From positions 62,001-126,000 of the forward strand of contig CBDFHH010000003.1 in assembly GCA_965247665.1 (NCBI GenBank): a DNA stretch of 64,000 bases, in the 5' to 3' direction. This DNA comes from CAUZWH01 sp965247665. Lineage in GTDB: Bacteria; Pseudomonadota; Alphaproteobacteria; SHVV01. Within the stretch, counting starts at the first letter, position 1. Every line of letters starts with the position of its first letter. Positions 25,117 to 33,416 of this stretch are shown in pieces. Below the pieces are notes generated by a model. The model worked only from the letters and a program-made list of their open reading frames with translations, was not told where the DNA came from and did not search any database. Position numbers and translations under genes: made by a program.

Positions 25117-25986
25117 GTGCGAGTTTTTGATTGTCACTCTCATTGGAGCACCGAACGCGGTTACATTTTTCAGGATCCGGTCGCGCGCGCGAACCAGGAA
25201 AAGATCTGGGGCACCACGGCCGAGTTCCAGACCGAGCAGGAAATGACCGACACGTTTCGTAAAAATAGCGTACGAACCGTGCTCGATCTCGCGCTCACGG
25301 TGTGGATGGACGATCTCGACGAGATCAAAGCGGCGCACGATTACACCTTCGAAGTCCAGCGCCAAAACAGCGATGTGATTTTCGGCCACTGGCTGTCTTT
25401 GGATCCACGCATCGGCAAGGACGGAATCAAGGAGTATGAGCGCGCCGTTGCCGCCGATGCCGGCTTCATGGGTTTCGGCATCATCGGCCAAACCGCGGGC
25501 GGGATTCCGGCCAGCGACCCGATCTGGGATCCGTTCTACAAGGTCTCGATCGACGCCGGCATCCCGGTGCTGATCCATTGCGGGCTGACCGGAATCGGAC
25601 AGGGTATGCCCGGCGGCGGGGGCATCATCCTCGATGACGGCCATCCCCGGCATATCGATGCCGTCGCCGCGCGGTTCCCCGAGCTCAAGATACTTGCCGC
25701 CCGCCCCGCTTTCCCGTGGCAGGACGAGATGATCGCCATCATGCTCCACAAGGGCAACGTGCATTACGAATTGCACGGCTGGTCGCCGAAGACTCTCCCG
25801 CCGCAGCTGATCCGCGAGATCGGCGGGCGGTTGCAGGATCGCATCATGTTCGGCTGCGACTACCCGGTGCTGAAGTATGAAATGATGATCGAGCGCTGGC
25901 ACGGCCTCGGGCTCTCCGACGAGGTTCTGGCGAAGGTGTTTCACAAGAACGCGGAGGCCTATTTCCCCAACGCCGAAATAAACTGA
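25117..25986 (+). CDS. Amidohydrolase 2 family metal-dependent hydrolase/decarboxylase (ACMSD-like)
   Basis: This 289-residue TIM-barrel protein begins VRVFDCHSHW, whose H-x-H is the first metal motif. Later blocks are PVLIHCGLTG with a metal His, and FGCDYPVLKYEMMIERW near the end with the Asp and family G-S-D-x-P-like motif. A GTG at 25117 is the only start close to the motif. Members decarboxylate or hydrolyse aromatic and 2-pyrone substrates (ACMSD, gamma-resorcylate decarboxylase, LigI). It is first in the plus-strand run to 34124 and divergent from the CoA ligase. The substrate is not deducible. Confidence 0.82.
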   Translation: MRVFDCHSHWSTERGYIFQDPVARANQEKIWGTTAEFQTEQEMTDTFRKNSVRTVLDLALTVWMDDLDEIKAAHDYTFEVQRQNSDVIFGHWLSLDPRIGKDGIKEYERAVAADAGFMGFGIIGQTAGGIPASDPIWDPFYKVSIDAGIPVLIHCGLTGIGQGMPGGGGIILDDGHPRHIDAVAARFPELKILAARPAFPWQDEMIAIMLHKGNVHYELHGWSPKTLPPQLIREIGGRLQDRIMFGCDYPVLKYEMMIERWHGLGLSDEVLAKVFHKNAEAYFPNAEIN

Positions 25987-26036
25987 AACCGGCGCACCGG
26001 CGGGGACGGCATATCGCTTCACTGAGGAAAATCGGT

Positions 26037-27329
26037 ATGGCGCAACGACCGCGAACCCTGAGAAACGCGCGTGCACCAGCCGCGCTTGTGGTCGACCCGC
26101 CGGCGGATCTCGTCGCAGATACCGAAGGCCTGGTCTCGCTCGACATCGAGATTGCCGATGGGCGGGTCGCTGCGATCGCGCCGCCGTCGGGCGACACTGC
26201 CGACGGCGACATCGACCTCGACGGCGGTCAGGTGTGGCCATGCTTCGCGGATATCCACACCCATCTCGACATCGGCCATATCTGGACGCGTGCGCCCAAT
26301 GTCGATGGATCATTGTGGACCGCTGTCGATACGGTTGCCGGCGACCGCGATGCGCGCTGGTCCGCCGCCGACCTCCGCGCCCGCATGGAGTTTGGGCTTC
26401 GATCCAGCTATGCGCACGGAACCCGGGCGATACGGACACATCTGCAGTCGCCGCCAAATCAGGCGGCAACGAGCTGGGGTGTGTTCCGCGAGTTGCGCGA
26501 GGATTGGCGCGGCCGCATCGATCTGCAAGGCGTCAATCTCTTGATGGTCGAAGAGTTTCGCGACGGCAAGAGCGACGCAATCATCGACCTCGTCGCCGAA
26601 TCCGGTGGGATCGTCGGCGCCGTATTGTTCATGATTCCCGACATTGACGACGTGCTCGACCACATTTTTCGACTCGCCGCGGATCGTTCGCTGGACCTCG
26701 ATTTGCATGTCGATGAAAGCATCGACGAGCGCGACAAAACGCTTCGCCACGTTGCCGAGGCAGCGCAACGCAACAAATACGCCGGCCGTATCCAGTGCGG
26801 GCACTGCTGCAGCCTGGCCGTTCAATCCACCGAGGACGCCGATCGCACGCTCGATCTGTTGGCCGAAACCGGCATCGCCATCGTCAGCTTGCCGATGTGC
26901 AATATTTACTTGCAGGACCGCCAACCCGAACGAACGCCGCGCCAGCGCGGCGTGACCCTGGTTCGAGAAATGGCAGCACGCGGGATTCCCGTTTCCTTTG
27001 CCAGCGACAATTGCCGCGATCCCTTCTACGGCTACGGCGATCACGATATGATCGAGGTGTTCACACAAGCCGTCCGCATTACCCATATCGATCTGCCGAT
27101 GGGCGCGTGGCCGCGCAGCGTCACCGCAACGCCGATCGAGGTCATGGATCTGGCCGGTCCGGGCCTGATCGAAACCGGCCAACCGGCGGATCTCGTGCTC
27201 TTCAACGGGCGCGGTTACAGCGAGCTGTTGGCGCGGCCTCAGAGCGATCGTGTGGTGTTGCGGGATGGCGTAGCGATTGACAGCACACCGCCGGACTATA
27301 GAGATTTGGACCGCCTGTTTGCGGGCTAG
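26037..27329 (+). CDS. Cytosine deaminase-like amidohydrolase (CodA group)
   Basis: This 430-residue metallo-dependent hydrolase has the first metal motif in ADIHTHLDIGH near 79 and TRAIRTHLQSP near 130. LDLDLHVDES near 220 and IQCGHCCSLA near 255 supply further His ligands. SFASDNCRDPFYGYGDHDMI near 320 matches the CodA active-site Asp block (S-D-D/N-x-x-D-P). The substrate should be a cyclic amidine or an aminated heterocycle that is deaminated, or a ring amide. That fits the heterocycle theme of its neighbours. It starts 50 bp after the previous gene and probably shares its transcript. Confidence 0.82.
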   Translation: MAQRPRTLRNARAPAALVVDPPADLVADTEGLVSLDIEIADGRVAAIAPPSGDTADGDIDLDGGQVWPCFADIHTHLDIGHIWTRAPNVDGSLWTAVDTVAGDRDARWSAADLRARMEFGLRSSYAHGTRAIRTHLQSPPNQAATSWGVFRELREDWRGRIDLQGVNLLMVEEFRDGKSDAIIDLVAESGGIVGAVLFMIPDIDDVLDHIFRLAADRSLDLDLHVDESIDERDKTLRHVAEAAQRNKYAGRIQCGHCCSLAVQSTEDADRTLDLLAETGIAIVSLPMCNIYLQDRQPERTPRQRGVTLVREMAARGIPVSFASDNCRDPFYGYGDHDMIEVFTQAVRITHIDLPMGAWPRSVTATPIEVMDLAGPGLIETGQPADLVLFNGRGYSELLARPQSDRVVLRDGVAIDSTPPDYRDLDRLFAG

Positions 27330-27390
27330 GCGCGGCGCGGCATAGGCGAATGCCCGGTGATATGGCGGGCGTTCGAGAAGGGGAGGACGC

Positions 27391-28140
27391 ATGGGCAGAC
27401 TCGACGAGAAAGTTGCGCTCATCACCGGCGCAAGCCGAGGTTTGGGCAAGGCGATGGCGATTGCATTCGCGGCCGAGGGCGCCGCGATTGCGGTCGGTTA
27501 CAACAGCAGCGCCGAGGGTGCCGCCGATACGGTCGACACCATTCGCGGCGCCGGTGGCGAAGCCGAATCCTATCAGGGCGACATCACAAGCCCGGAAATC
27601 GTCGACGGCATCGTTGCCGGCGTGATCGGACGCTTCGGCAAGATCGATATTCTTGTCAACAATGCCGGTCTGGTGAATGCCTCACCGCTCGTCGACATGG
27701 CGGTCGAGACCTGGGATGCGATGTTCGCGATCCATGTGCGCGCCATGTTCCTGTGCAGCCGCGCGGTCGTTCCGCACATGCTCAAGCAGGGTTCCGGCAA
27801 GATCATCAACATGGGCGGCACCTTCGGCATGACCGGCATGGAGAACTTCACCCACATGTCGGCGGCCAAGGCGGCGATGATCGGCTTTACCCGTGCGCTC
27901 GCCAAGGAGATCGGGCCGAGCGGAATTCGCGTCAACTGTCTGACACCGTCCATGATCCGCGGTGAAACCACCGCCGCCATGCCGCAGGACTATCTCGAAG
28001 CGCTGCGCCAGCGTTACCCGTTGCGGCGGCTCGGCGAGGTCGAGGACGTCAATGCCTGCGCGTTGTTTCTCGCATCGGACGATTCGGATTTTGTCACCGG
28101 CCAGAATCTCGCACCCGCCGGCGGCGAGGTCATGCCCTAG
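27391..28140 (+). CDS. SDR family NAD(P)-dependent oxidoreductase (FabG-like)
   Basis: This intact 249-residue classical SDR has the cofactor motif TGASRGLGKA (13-22), DI at the adenine pocket, NNAGLVN (88-94), the active-site Ser region NMGGTFG, HMSAAKAAMIGF (here Y of Y-x-x-x-K is replaced: the motif reads M-S-A-A-K), and the C-terminal GGEVMP. The missing catalytic Tyr is notable and could mean altered chemistry or an altered substrate. The start follows GGGGAGGA. It stands 61 bp after the deaminase-like gene and 33 bp before the nitrilase gene. Confidence 0.88.
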   Translation: MGRLDEKVALITGASRGLGKAMAIAFAAEGAAIAVGYNSSAEGAADTVDTIRGAGGEAESYQGDITSPEIVDGIVAGVIGRFGKIDILVNNAGLVNASPLVDMAVETWDAMFAIHVRAMFLCSRAVVPHMLKQGSGKIINMGGTFGMTGMENFTHMSAAKAAMIGFTRALAKEIGPSGIRVNCLTPSMIRGETTAAMPQDYLEALRQRYPLRRLGEVEDVNACALFLASDDSDFVTGQNLAPAGGEVMP

Positions 28141-28173
28141 CCACCGGCTGCCCCACGAAGATCGGAGCGCGTC

Positions 28174-29004
28174 GTGAACGTAAAGATAGCTTTGCTACAG
28201 ATGGATTGTTCGAACGATCGCGCGCGGAACCTGGTGCGGGCCGAAGAGATGGTCCGTGACGCCGCAGGGCAGGGCGCGCAGGTCATCTTGCTGCCGGAAG
28301 TCTTCCACGAGCTGTTCTTCATCATGCAACTCGATATGTCGGTGTTCGACAAAGCCGAGCCGATTCCCGGGCCGATCACCGAGCAGATGCAAACCCTCGC
28401 CGGCGAGCTTGGCGTCGTCATTGTCGCGCCGATCTATGAGAGTGTCGGCAGCAGCGTTTACTACAATTCGGCAGCGGTGATCGACGCCGACGGCAGCCTC
28501 AGGGGTGTCTACCGCAAGAATCACATTCCGCTGAGCACGAAGTTCTACGAGAAGCTCTATTTCAAACCGGGCAATCTCGGCTATCCCGTGTTCGAAACCG
28601 AATTCGGCCGTATCGGCATCCTTATTTGCCACGACCGCCACTATCCCGAGGGTGCAAGGGCGCTCGGCCTCAACGGTGCCGAGATCCTGCTGGTGCCGAG
28701 CGCGACCCCAACGGCCAGTCTGTCGGTGCCGGTTTGGGAGAAGGAGCTGGCGGCGCACGCAATCTTCAACGAATACTATGTCGCCGGTCTCAATCGTGTC
28801 GGCACCGAGGGCGACTACACCTACTACGGCCGTAGCGTCATCTGCGACCCGGCCGGCGAGATTATCGGTCAGGCGGGGGAGGGCGAGGAGGTTTTGATCG
28901 GCGAATGCGACCTCGACGTCATCGTCGCCCGGCGGCGCGCGTGGCAGTTCTACCGCGATCGCCGACCGGATACGTACGGCGTCCTCACCGAACTCGTGCC
29001 ATAA
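28174..29004 (+). CDS. Nitrilase-superfamily amidohydrolase (carbamoylputrescine/ureidopropionase type)
   Basis: This 276-residue carbon-nitrogen hydrolase has its catalytic triad in sequence: E42 (ILLPEVFHEL), K115 (YRKNHIP) and C152 (LICHDRHYPEGAR). It uses a GTG start. The family hydrolyses N-carbamoyl amines or amides to acid and ammonia. The short I-C-H-D-R-x-x-P-E block places it near N-carbamoyl-amino-acid and carbamoylputrescine amidases. In this operon it could open a ring-derived ureide or cleave maleamate-type amides. Those substrates are guesses from context. Confidence 0.85.
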   Translation: MNVKIALLQMDCSNDRARNLVRAEEMVRDAAGQGAQVILLPEVFHELFFIMQLDMSVFDKAEPIPGPITEQMQTLAGELGVVIVAPIYESVGSSVYYNSAAVIDADGSLRGVYRKNHIPLSTKFYEKLYFKPGNLGYPVFETEFGRIGILICHDRHYPEGARALGLNGAEILLVPSATPTASLSVPVWEKELAAHAIFNEYYVAGLNRVGTEGDYTYYGRSVICDPAGEIIGQAGEGEEVLIGECDLDVIVARRRAWQFYRDRRPDTYGVLTELVP

Positions 29005-29016
29005 GCGGGGAAAAAG

Positions 29017-29406
29017 ATGACGGCCGCAATCGAACATGTGCACTTCCTGTGCGCCGATCCGGAAACGACCTCGGATTTCTTCAAACTCCATCTCGATGCG
29101 GAGGAGATCGAGCGCGTGAACATGCCGGACTGGATGATCATCCGCCTGCGGATCGGCGCGGGCGTGATCGCGCTCTCGCCCAAGCGCGGCGATCAGGTTC
29201 TGGCCGAGCCTCCGGCGCCTCCCTATCGTGGTTTCTCGCACCTCGGACTAACGGTTACCGGCCTCGACGAGCTGGTTGAGCGGATGCGCGCGGGCGGGGC
29301 GCGCGTCACGGTCGAACCCTTCGAAATCGCGCCCAATATACGCGCCGCCTACGTCATGGCGCCCGACGACATCGAGCTCGAATTGCTGCAACCGATGGCG
29401 TCGTAG
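29017..29406 (+). CDS. VOC-family (glyoxalase/bleomycin-resistance-like) metalloprotein
   Basis: This 129-residue protein is made of paired beta-alpha-beta-beta-beta modules. Metal-site candidates are His8 in IEHVHFLC, His in FSHLGLTV (about 73) and Glu in ELELLQP near the C terminus. VOC proteins are lyases, isomerases, epimerases or dioxygenases acting on small metabolites. It begins 12 bp after the nitrilase stop and ends 24 bp before the enoyl-CoA hydratase gene, a tight operon position that suggests an epimerase or isomerase step in the same pathway. The exact reaction is unknown. Confidence 0.8.
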   Translation: MTAAIEHVHFLCADPETTSDFFKLHLDAEEIERVNMPDWMIIRLRIGAGVIALSPKRGDQVLAEPPAPPYRGFSHLGLTVTGLDELVERMRAGGARVTVEPFEIAPNIRAAYVMAPDDIELELLQPMAS

Positions 29407-29430
29407 GGCGCTGCGCCGCGAGTATCTGCC

Positions 29431-30210
29431 ATGGACGAGACGTTGCTGATCGAGCGCCGCGATGGCGTTGCCTGGGTGATCGTCAATCGCCCGGAGGTCC
29501 GCAATGCGCTGGACACCGAGCTCGGCCGGCGGCTCGTCGAGGCGTTTGCCGAGGTCGATGCCGACGACGACGTCCGCGCCGTGGTGCTGCGCGGGGCGGG
29601 GGAACGCGTGTTCATTTCCGGCGCCGACATCAACGAGTTCCGCGAGCGCCTTTCGACACCGGAAAGCGCGCTGGCCTACGATGAAGAAGCCGAGGCGTTG
29701 ATGCGGGCGATCAAAGCTACGACCAAGCCGGTCATCGCGATGATCCACGGTTTCGCCATCGGTAGCGGGCTCTTGGTGGCGATGGCTTGCGACCTCAGGA
29801 TCGCTGCCGACGCGGTCCGCGTCGGCATCCCCGTTGCCAGGATCGGATTGGTGCCGCCGGTACCCGACGTTGCGCGCCTGGTGCGGCTGATTGGGCCCGA
29901 TCGGGCGAAATATCTGTTGATGACCGGGCGCTTGATCACGGCGAACGAAGCGTTGTCGTACGGACTGTTGAACCGCGTCGTTCCGGCCGAGGAGCTGGAA
30001 TCGACGACCATCGAGATCGCCGATCTCCTGGCCGCCAACGCGCCATTGTCGCTCAAGGCGATCAAGCAGATCGTCGACCAGGTTGGAGCAGCCGGCGAAT
30101 CGGTTTCTCAAGGGGCGCCGTGGTACGACGAGGTCTATGCGAGCAGCGATTTCCGCGAAGGCGTGGACGCCTTCTTCGAGAAACGTCGGCCGGTGTTTCG
30201 CGGCGAGTAG
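29431..30210 (+). CDS. Enoyl-CoA hydratase/isomerase family protein
   Basis: This 259-residue crotonase-fold protein has the oxyanion-hole segment FISGADINEF near 68, the second site GFAIGSGLLVAMACDLRIAA near 105-125, and the trimer-forming C-terminal helices (ANAPLSLKAIKQIVDQ). The conserved Glu pair of hydratases is not both obvious (VGIPVARIGLVPP at the second position), so an isomerase or hydrolase is also possible. It acts on CoA thioesters and fits with the CoA-transferase 2 bp downstream and the CoA ligase at 23541. Confidence 0.88.
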   Translation: MDETLLIERRDGVAWVIVNRPEVRNALDTELGRRLVEAFAEVDADDDVRAVVLRGAGERVFISGADINEFRERLSTPESALAYDEEAEALMRAIKATTKPVIAMIHGFAIGSGLLVAMACDLRIAADAVRVGIPVARIGLVPPVPDVARLVRLIGPDRAKYLLMTGRLITANEALSYGLLNRVVPAEELESTTIEIADLLAANAPLSLKAIKQIVDQVGAAGESVSQGAPWYDEVYASSDFREGVDAFFEKRRPVFRGE

Positions 30211-30212
30211 AC

Positions 30213-31427
30213 ATGAGCGAAGCTGCCCAGCCGCAAATCGCGCCCAACGAAGGGTCGCTCGACGGCGTCCGCGTTATCGATTTCACGCACATGCTGGCCG
30301 GCCCCTTCGCAACCTGGATACTGGGCGCGTTCGGTGCCGATGTCATCAAGGTGGAGCGCCCGGGGGCCGGTGACTTTACGCGCGGGATCGGGCCGCGGAT
30401 CGGCGGCCAAAGCGTCTATTTCGCCAGCGTCAACCGCAACAAACGCAGTATTGCCGTCGATCTCAAGTCGGATGCGGGCTGCGACATCGTCCGCAGGCTT
30501 GCGGCCGGCGCGGATATCCTGGTCGAAAACAACCGTCCCGGGGTCATGGATCGTCTCGATCTCGGCTACGACGCCCTGTCGGCGATCAATCCCGGACTCG
30601 TCTACGCCTCGATCTCCGGGTTTGGCCAGACTGGACCGTTGCGCGACCGTCCTGCGTTCGACATGGTAATCCAGGCGATGTCGGGGATGATGAGCATCAC
30701 CGGCACGGAAGGCGGCCCGCCGGTGCGCGTCGGGGCATCGCTCGGCGATATCGGTGCGAGCCTGTTCGGCGTCGCCGGCATTCTCGCGGCGTTGCATGAG
30801 CGTCAGCGCACGGGCCGCGGCAAATGGATCGATGTGGCCATGCTCGATAGCCAGCTTGCCATCCTCGAAAACGCCGTCGCCCGCTGGCTCAACACCGGCA
30901 CCCGACCGCGGCCATTGGGTTCGCGCCATCCGATGGTGGCGCCGTTCCAAGCCTTCGCCACGGCCGACGAACCCATCGTGGTGTGCGTCGATACGACGGC
31001 GCAGTGGCAGCGCCTTTGTGAGGCCATCGGCCGACCGGAGCTGCTTGACGATGCGCGCTTCGCCGACGGCAACGACCGTGTGCGCAACCATGCCGAACTC
31101 GAACCCGAACTCGCGGCGGCGTTCGCCAACCGAAGCCGCACCGAGTGGCTCGATATTCTCGAATCCGCGGACGTGCCGAGCGGTCCGGTCAACGCTATCG
31201 ACGAGGCGATGGCGATGCCTCAAATTGCCGCTCGCGGTATGACTTCCGATCTCACGGCTCAGGGCAGCGGCCGCTTCGCAGCCATGCCGGTGCGCGCCTG
31301 TGGTGACGATGCCGGACCACATGAGCGGCGCGCCCCGCATCTGGCCGAGCACAGCCATGAGATCCTGGCCGAGCTCGGCTATTCGGTTGCCGATATCGAA
31401 CGCCTGCAACGCAACGGCGTCGTTTGA
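30213..31427 (+). CDS. CaiB/BaiF-family (class III) CoA transferase
   Basis: This 404-residue protein has the family N-terminus GVRVIDFTHMLAGPFATWIL, the ADVIKVERPG block near 47 and the catalytic Asp region in WIDVAMLDSQLA near 210. SVNRNKRSIAVDLKS and YASISGFGQTGP are further conserved stretches. It moves CoA from a donor such as succinyl-CoA or another acyl-CoA to a carboxylic acid. The ATG at 30213 lies 2 bp after the hydratase stop, implying translational coupling. A second CoA-activating enzyme beside the PaaK-like ligase suggests that two acids in the pathway are processed as thioesters. Confidence 0.92.
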   Translation: MSEAAQPQIAPNEGSLDGVRVIDFTHMLAGPFATWILGAFGADVIKVERPGAGDFTRGIGPRIGGQSVYFASVNRNKRSIAVDLKSDAGCDIVRRLAAGADILVENNRPGVMDRLDLGYDALSAINPGLVYASISGFGQTGPLRDRPAFDMVIQAMSGMMSITGTEGGPPVRVGASLGDIGASLFGVAGILAALHERQRTGRGKWIDVAMLDSQLAILENAVARWLNTGTRPRPLGSRHPMVAPFQAFATADEPIVVCVDTTAQWQRLCEAIGRPELLDDARFADGNDRVRNHAELEPELAAAFANRSRTEWLDILESADVPSGPVNAIDEAMAMPQIAARGMTSDLTAQGSGRFAAMPVRACGDDAGPHERRAPHLAEHSHEILAELGYSVADIERLQRNGVV

Positions 31428-31449
31428 AGGCTGATCAGCGAGGAACGAC

Positions 31450-32334
31450 ATGCCGCATTTCACAACCAGTGACGGTGTGGCGCTCTATTACGAGGAAACC
31501 GGCTCGGGAACGCCGATCGTTTTCGTGCATGAATTTTCCGGTGATTGTCGGGCATGGGAGCTCCAGGTCCGCTATTTCTGCCGCCGGTATCGCTGTATCA
31601 CGTTCAACGCGCGGGGCTATCCGCCCTCGGACGTGCCGGACGATGTCGAGATGTACAGCCAGGCGCGGGCGGTCGCCGATATTGCCGAGACGCTCGATCA
31701 TCTCGGGATCGACAGGGCCCATTGCGTCGGCCTGTCGATGGGCGGGTTTGCGGCGATGCATTTCGGCCTCGACTATGCCGATCGTGCGCGGTCCGTCCTC
31801 ATTGGCGGCGTCGGCTTTGGTGCGGCGCCGGATACCGCCGATCGCTTCCGCGAGGAGGTCGAGGCGGTGGCGCAGCGTTGGGAGGACGAAGGCCCGGAGA
31901 AGTTTGCGCCGATCTACGGCGCGGGACCCGGCCGCGAGCAGCTCGAGAACAAGGACCCGCGTGGCTTCGACGAGTTCATCGAGCAACTCCGGCAGCACTC
32001 GGGACGTGGCGCAGCCCTCACGATGCGCGGCGTTCAGATGCGTCGTCCATCGCCATGGGAGCTGCGCGACCGGTTGGCTAAAATGACCGTGCCGGCGCTG
32101 ATCCTGCACGGCGACGAGGATCGTCCGGCGCTTCCGACCGGGGTGTTTCTCAAACAAACCATACCGACCGCGGGGTTGATCGTGTTTCCCAAGACCGGCC
32201 ATGCCGCCAATCTCGAGGAGCCGGCGGCGTTCAACGCGGCGCTTCAGGATTTCATCGGCACGGTCGATAACGGCCGGTGGGCGCGGCGCGACCCGCGTAC
32301 GGAAAGCGACGCGATCCTGCTCGAAACGAAATAG
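31450..32334 (+). CDS. Alpha/beta hydrolase, possible N-formylmaleamate deformylase
   Basis: This 294-residue alpha/beta-hydrolase has its nucleophile S96 in VGLSMGGFAA, oxyanion-hole HEFSGD near 28, acid Asp in LHGDEDRPA and base His in KTGHAANLEEP. It belongs to the broad group of ring-cleavage-product and enol-lactone hydrolases. In the nicotinate pathway NicD, an alpha/beta-hydrolase, deformylates the NicX product, and a NicX homologue lies 9 kb away. That makes this gene the best local candidate for that step, but the sequence alone does not fix the substrate. Confidence 0.85.
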   Translation: MPHFTTSDGVALYYEETGSGTPIVFVHEFSGDCRAWELQVRYFCRRYRCITFNARGYPPSDVPDDVEMYSQARAVADIAETLDHLGIDRAHCVGLSMGGFAAMHFGLDYADRARSVLIGGVGFGAAPDTADRFREEVEAVAQRWEDEGPEKFAPIYGAGPGREQLENKDPRGFDEFIEQLRQHSGRGAALTMRGVQMRRPSPWELRDRLAKMTVPALILHGDEDRPALPTGVFLKQTIPTAGLIVFPKTGHAANLEEPAAFNAALQDFIGTVDNGRWARRDPRTESDAILLETK

Positions 32335-32388
32335 TCGGTGGCGCGCATTGATTCCTCACCGGTCGCGTTTGTTGGAACCGATACAGAT

Positions 32389-33372
32389 ATGACCGATACC
32401 GTTCCTGTCATCGACATCTCGCCATTCACTACCGGGGCGGGCGCGGGGCGGGCCGCGGTGGTCGATGCCGTGCGCCGCGCCTGCGAGGACACCGGCTTCT
32501 TTTCCATCGTCGGCCATGGCGTTCCGATGGCGGCAATCGAGCGCATACGCCGCGATATGGCGGTTTCCTTCGCTCTGCCTTTGGAACAAAAAATGGCGAT
32601 CAAGCGGCCGGCGCAACGGATCAGCCGCGGCTACAACCCGATGGGCGATCAGGCGGTCGCCCAGACGCTCGGCGCAACCACACCGCCCGACCTGCAGGAA
32701 AGCTTCGGATTCGGCGCCTGCGACGTGCCCGACGACGACCCCTATTTCCACACCGAGATGGGCAAGATCTTCTTCGCGCCCAACCTGTGGCCCGCTGCGC
32801 CCGTCGGCCTCGAAGATACGATCGTGCTGTACCGAAGAGCCTTGGATGAGCTCGCGGGGAAGGTGATGCGAATCTTCGCGTTGGCGCTCCAACTCGAAGA
32901 AACCTTCTTCGACGACAAGATCGATCGTGCGATCAGCGTATTGCGCATTATCAGCTACCCCGCGCTTAGCGCGCCGCCGCTCGAGGGGCAGCGGCGCGCC
33001 GGCACCCATTCCGACTACGGCACGCTGACGCTGCTGCACATCGAAGACCATCCGCAAGGGCTGCAGATCGAGAATCGCGACGGCCAATGGATCGACGTGC
33101 CGGCCGTTGCCGGCGGTTACGTGGTCAATATCGGCGATCTGATGATGCAGTGGACCAACGATCGCTGGATCTCGACCAAACATCGCGTGGTGTGCCCGGC
33201 GCCGGAGTTCGCCGATCGTGCGCGCATGTCCGTGGCGTTTTTTCACCAGCCCAATTACGACGCGCCGTGCGAGACCTTCCCGACCTGCATCGCGCCGGGC
33301 GAGACGGCACGATATGAACCCATCACTTCGGGCCGGCACTGGCTCGCCAAGACGATGAAAGCGAAGGCCTAG
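32389..33372 (+). CDS. Isopenicillin-N-synthase-family 2OG/Fe(II)-type oxygenase
   Basis: The protein is about 327 residues from the ATG at 32389 (MTDTVPVIDI, the usual family beginning); an in-frame GTG at 32338 adds 17 residues. The N-terminal DIOX_N block is followed by FFSIVGHGV. The iron triad is H207, D209 (THSDYGTLTLL) and H265 (STKHRVV), and the 2-oxoglutarate-binding pattern R-x-S is present at R279/S281 (RMSVAFF). It hydroxylates or desaturates a small molecule at the expense of O2, probably in the cytoplasm. It is 54 bp after the hydrolase, in the same run. Confidence 0.9.
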   Translation: MTDTVPVIDISPFTTGAGAGRAAVVDAVRRACEDTGFFSIVGHGVPMAAIERIRRDMAVSFALPLEQKMAIKRPAQRISRGYNPMGDQAVAQTLGATTPPDLQESFGFGACDVPDDDPYFHTEMGKIFFAPNLWPAAPVGLEDTIVLYRRALDELAGKVMRIFALALQLEETFFDDKIDRAISVLRIISYPALSAPPLEGQRRAGTHSDYGTLTLLHIEDHPQGLQIENRDGQWIDVPAVAGGYVVNIGDLMMQWTNDRWISTKHRVVCPAPEFADRARMSVAFFHQPNYDAPCETFPTCIAPGETARYEPITSGRHWLAKTMKAKA

Positions 33373-33416
33373 CGCGTGCCTGGCGCAACCCTTGCCGCTA
33401 CCAGAGGTGGAAAGTC

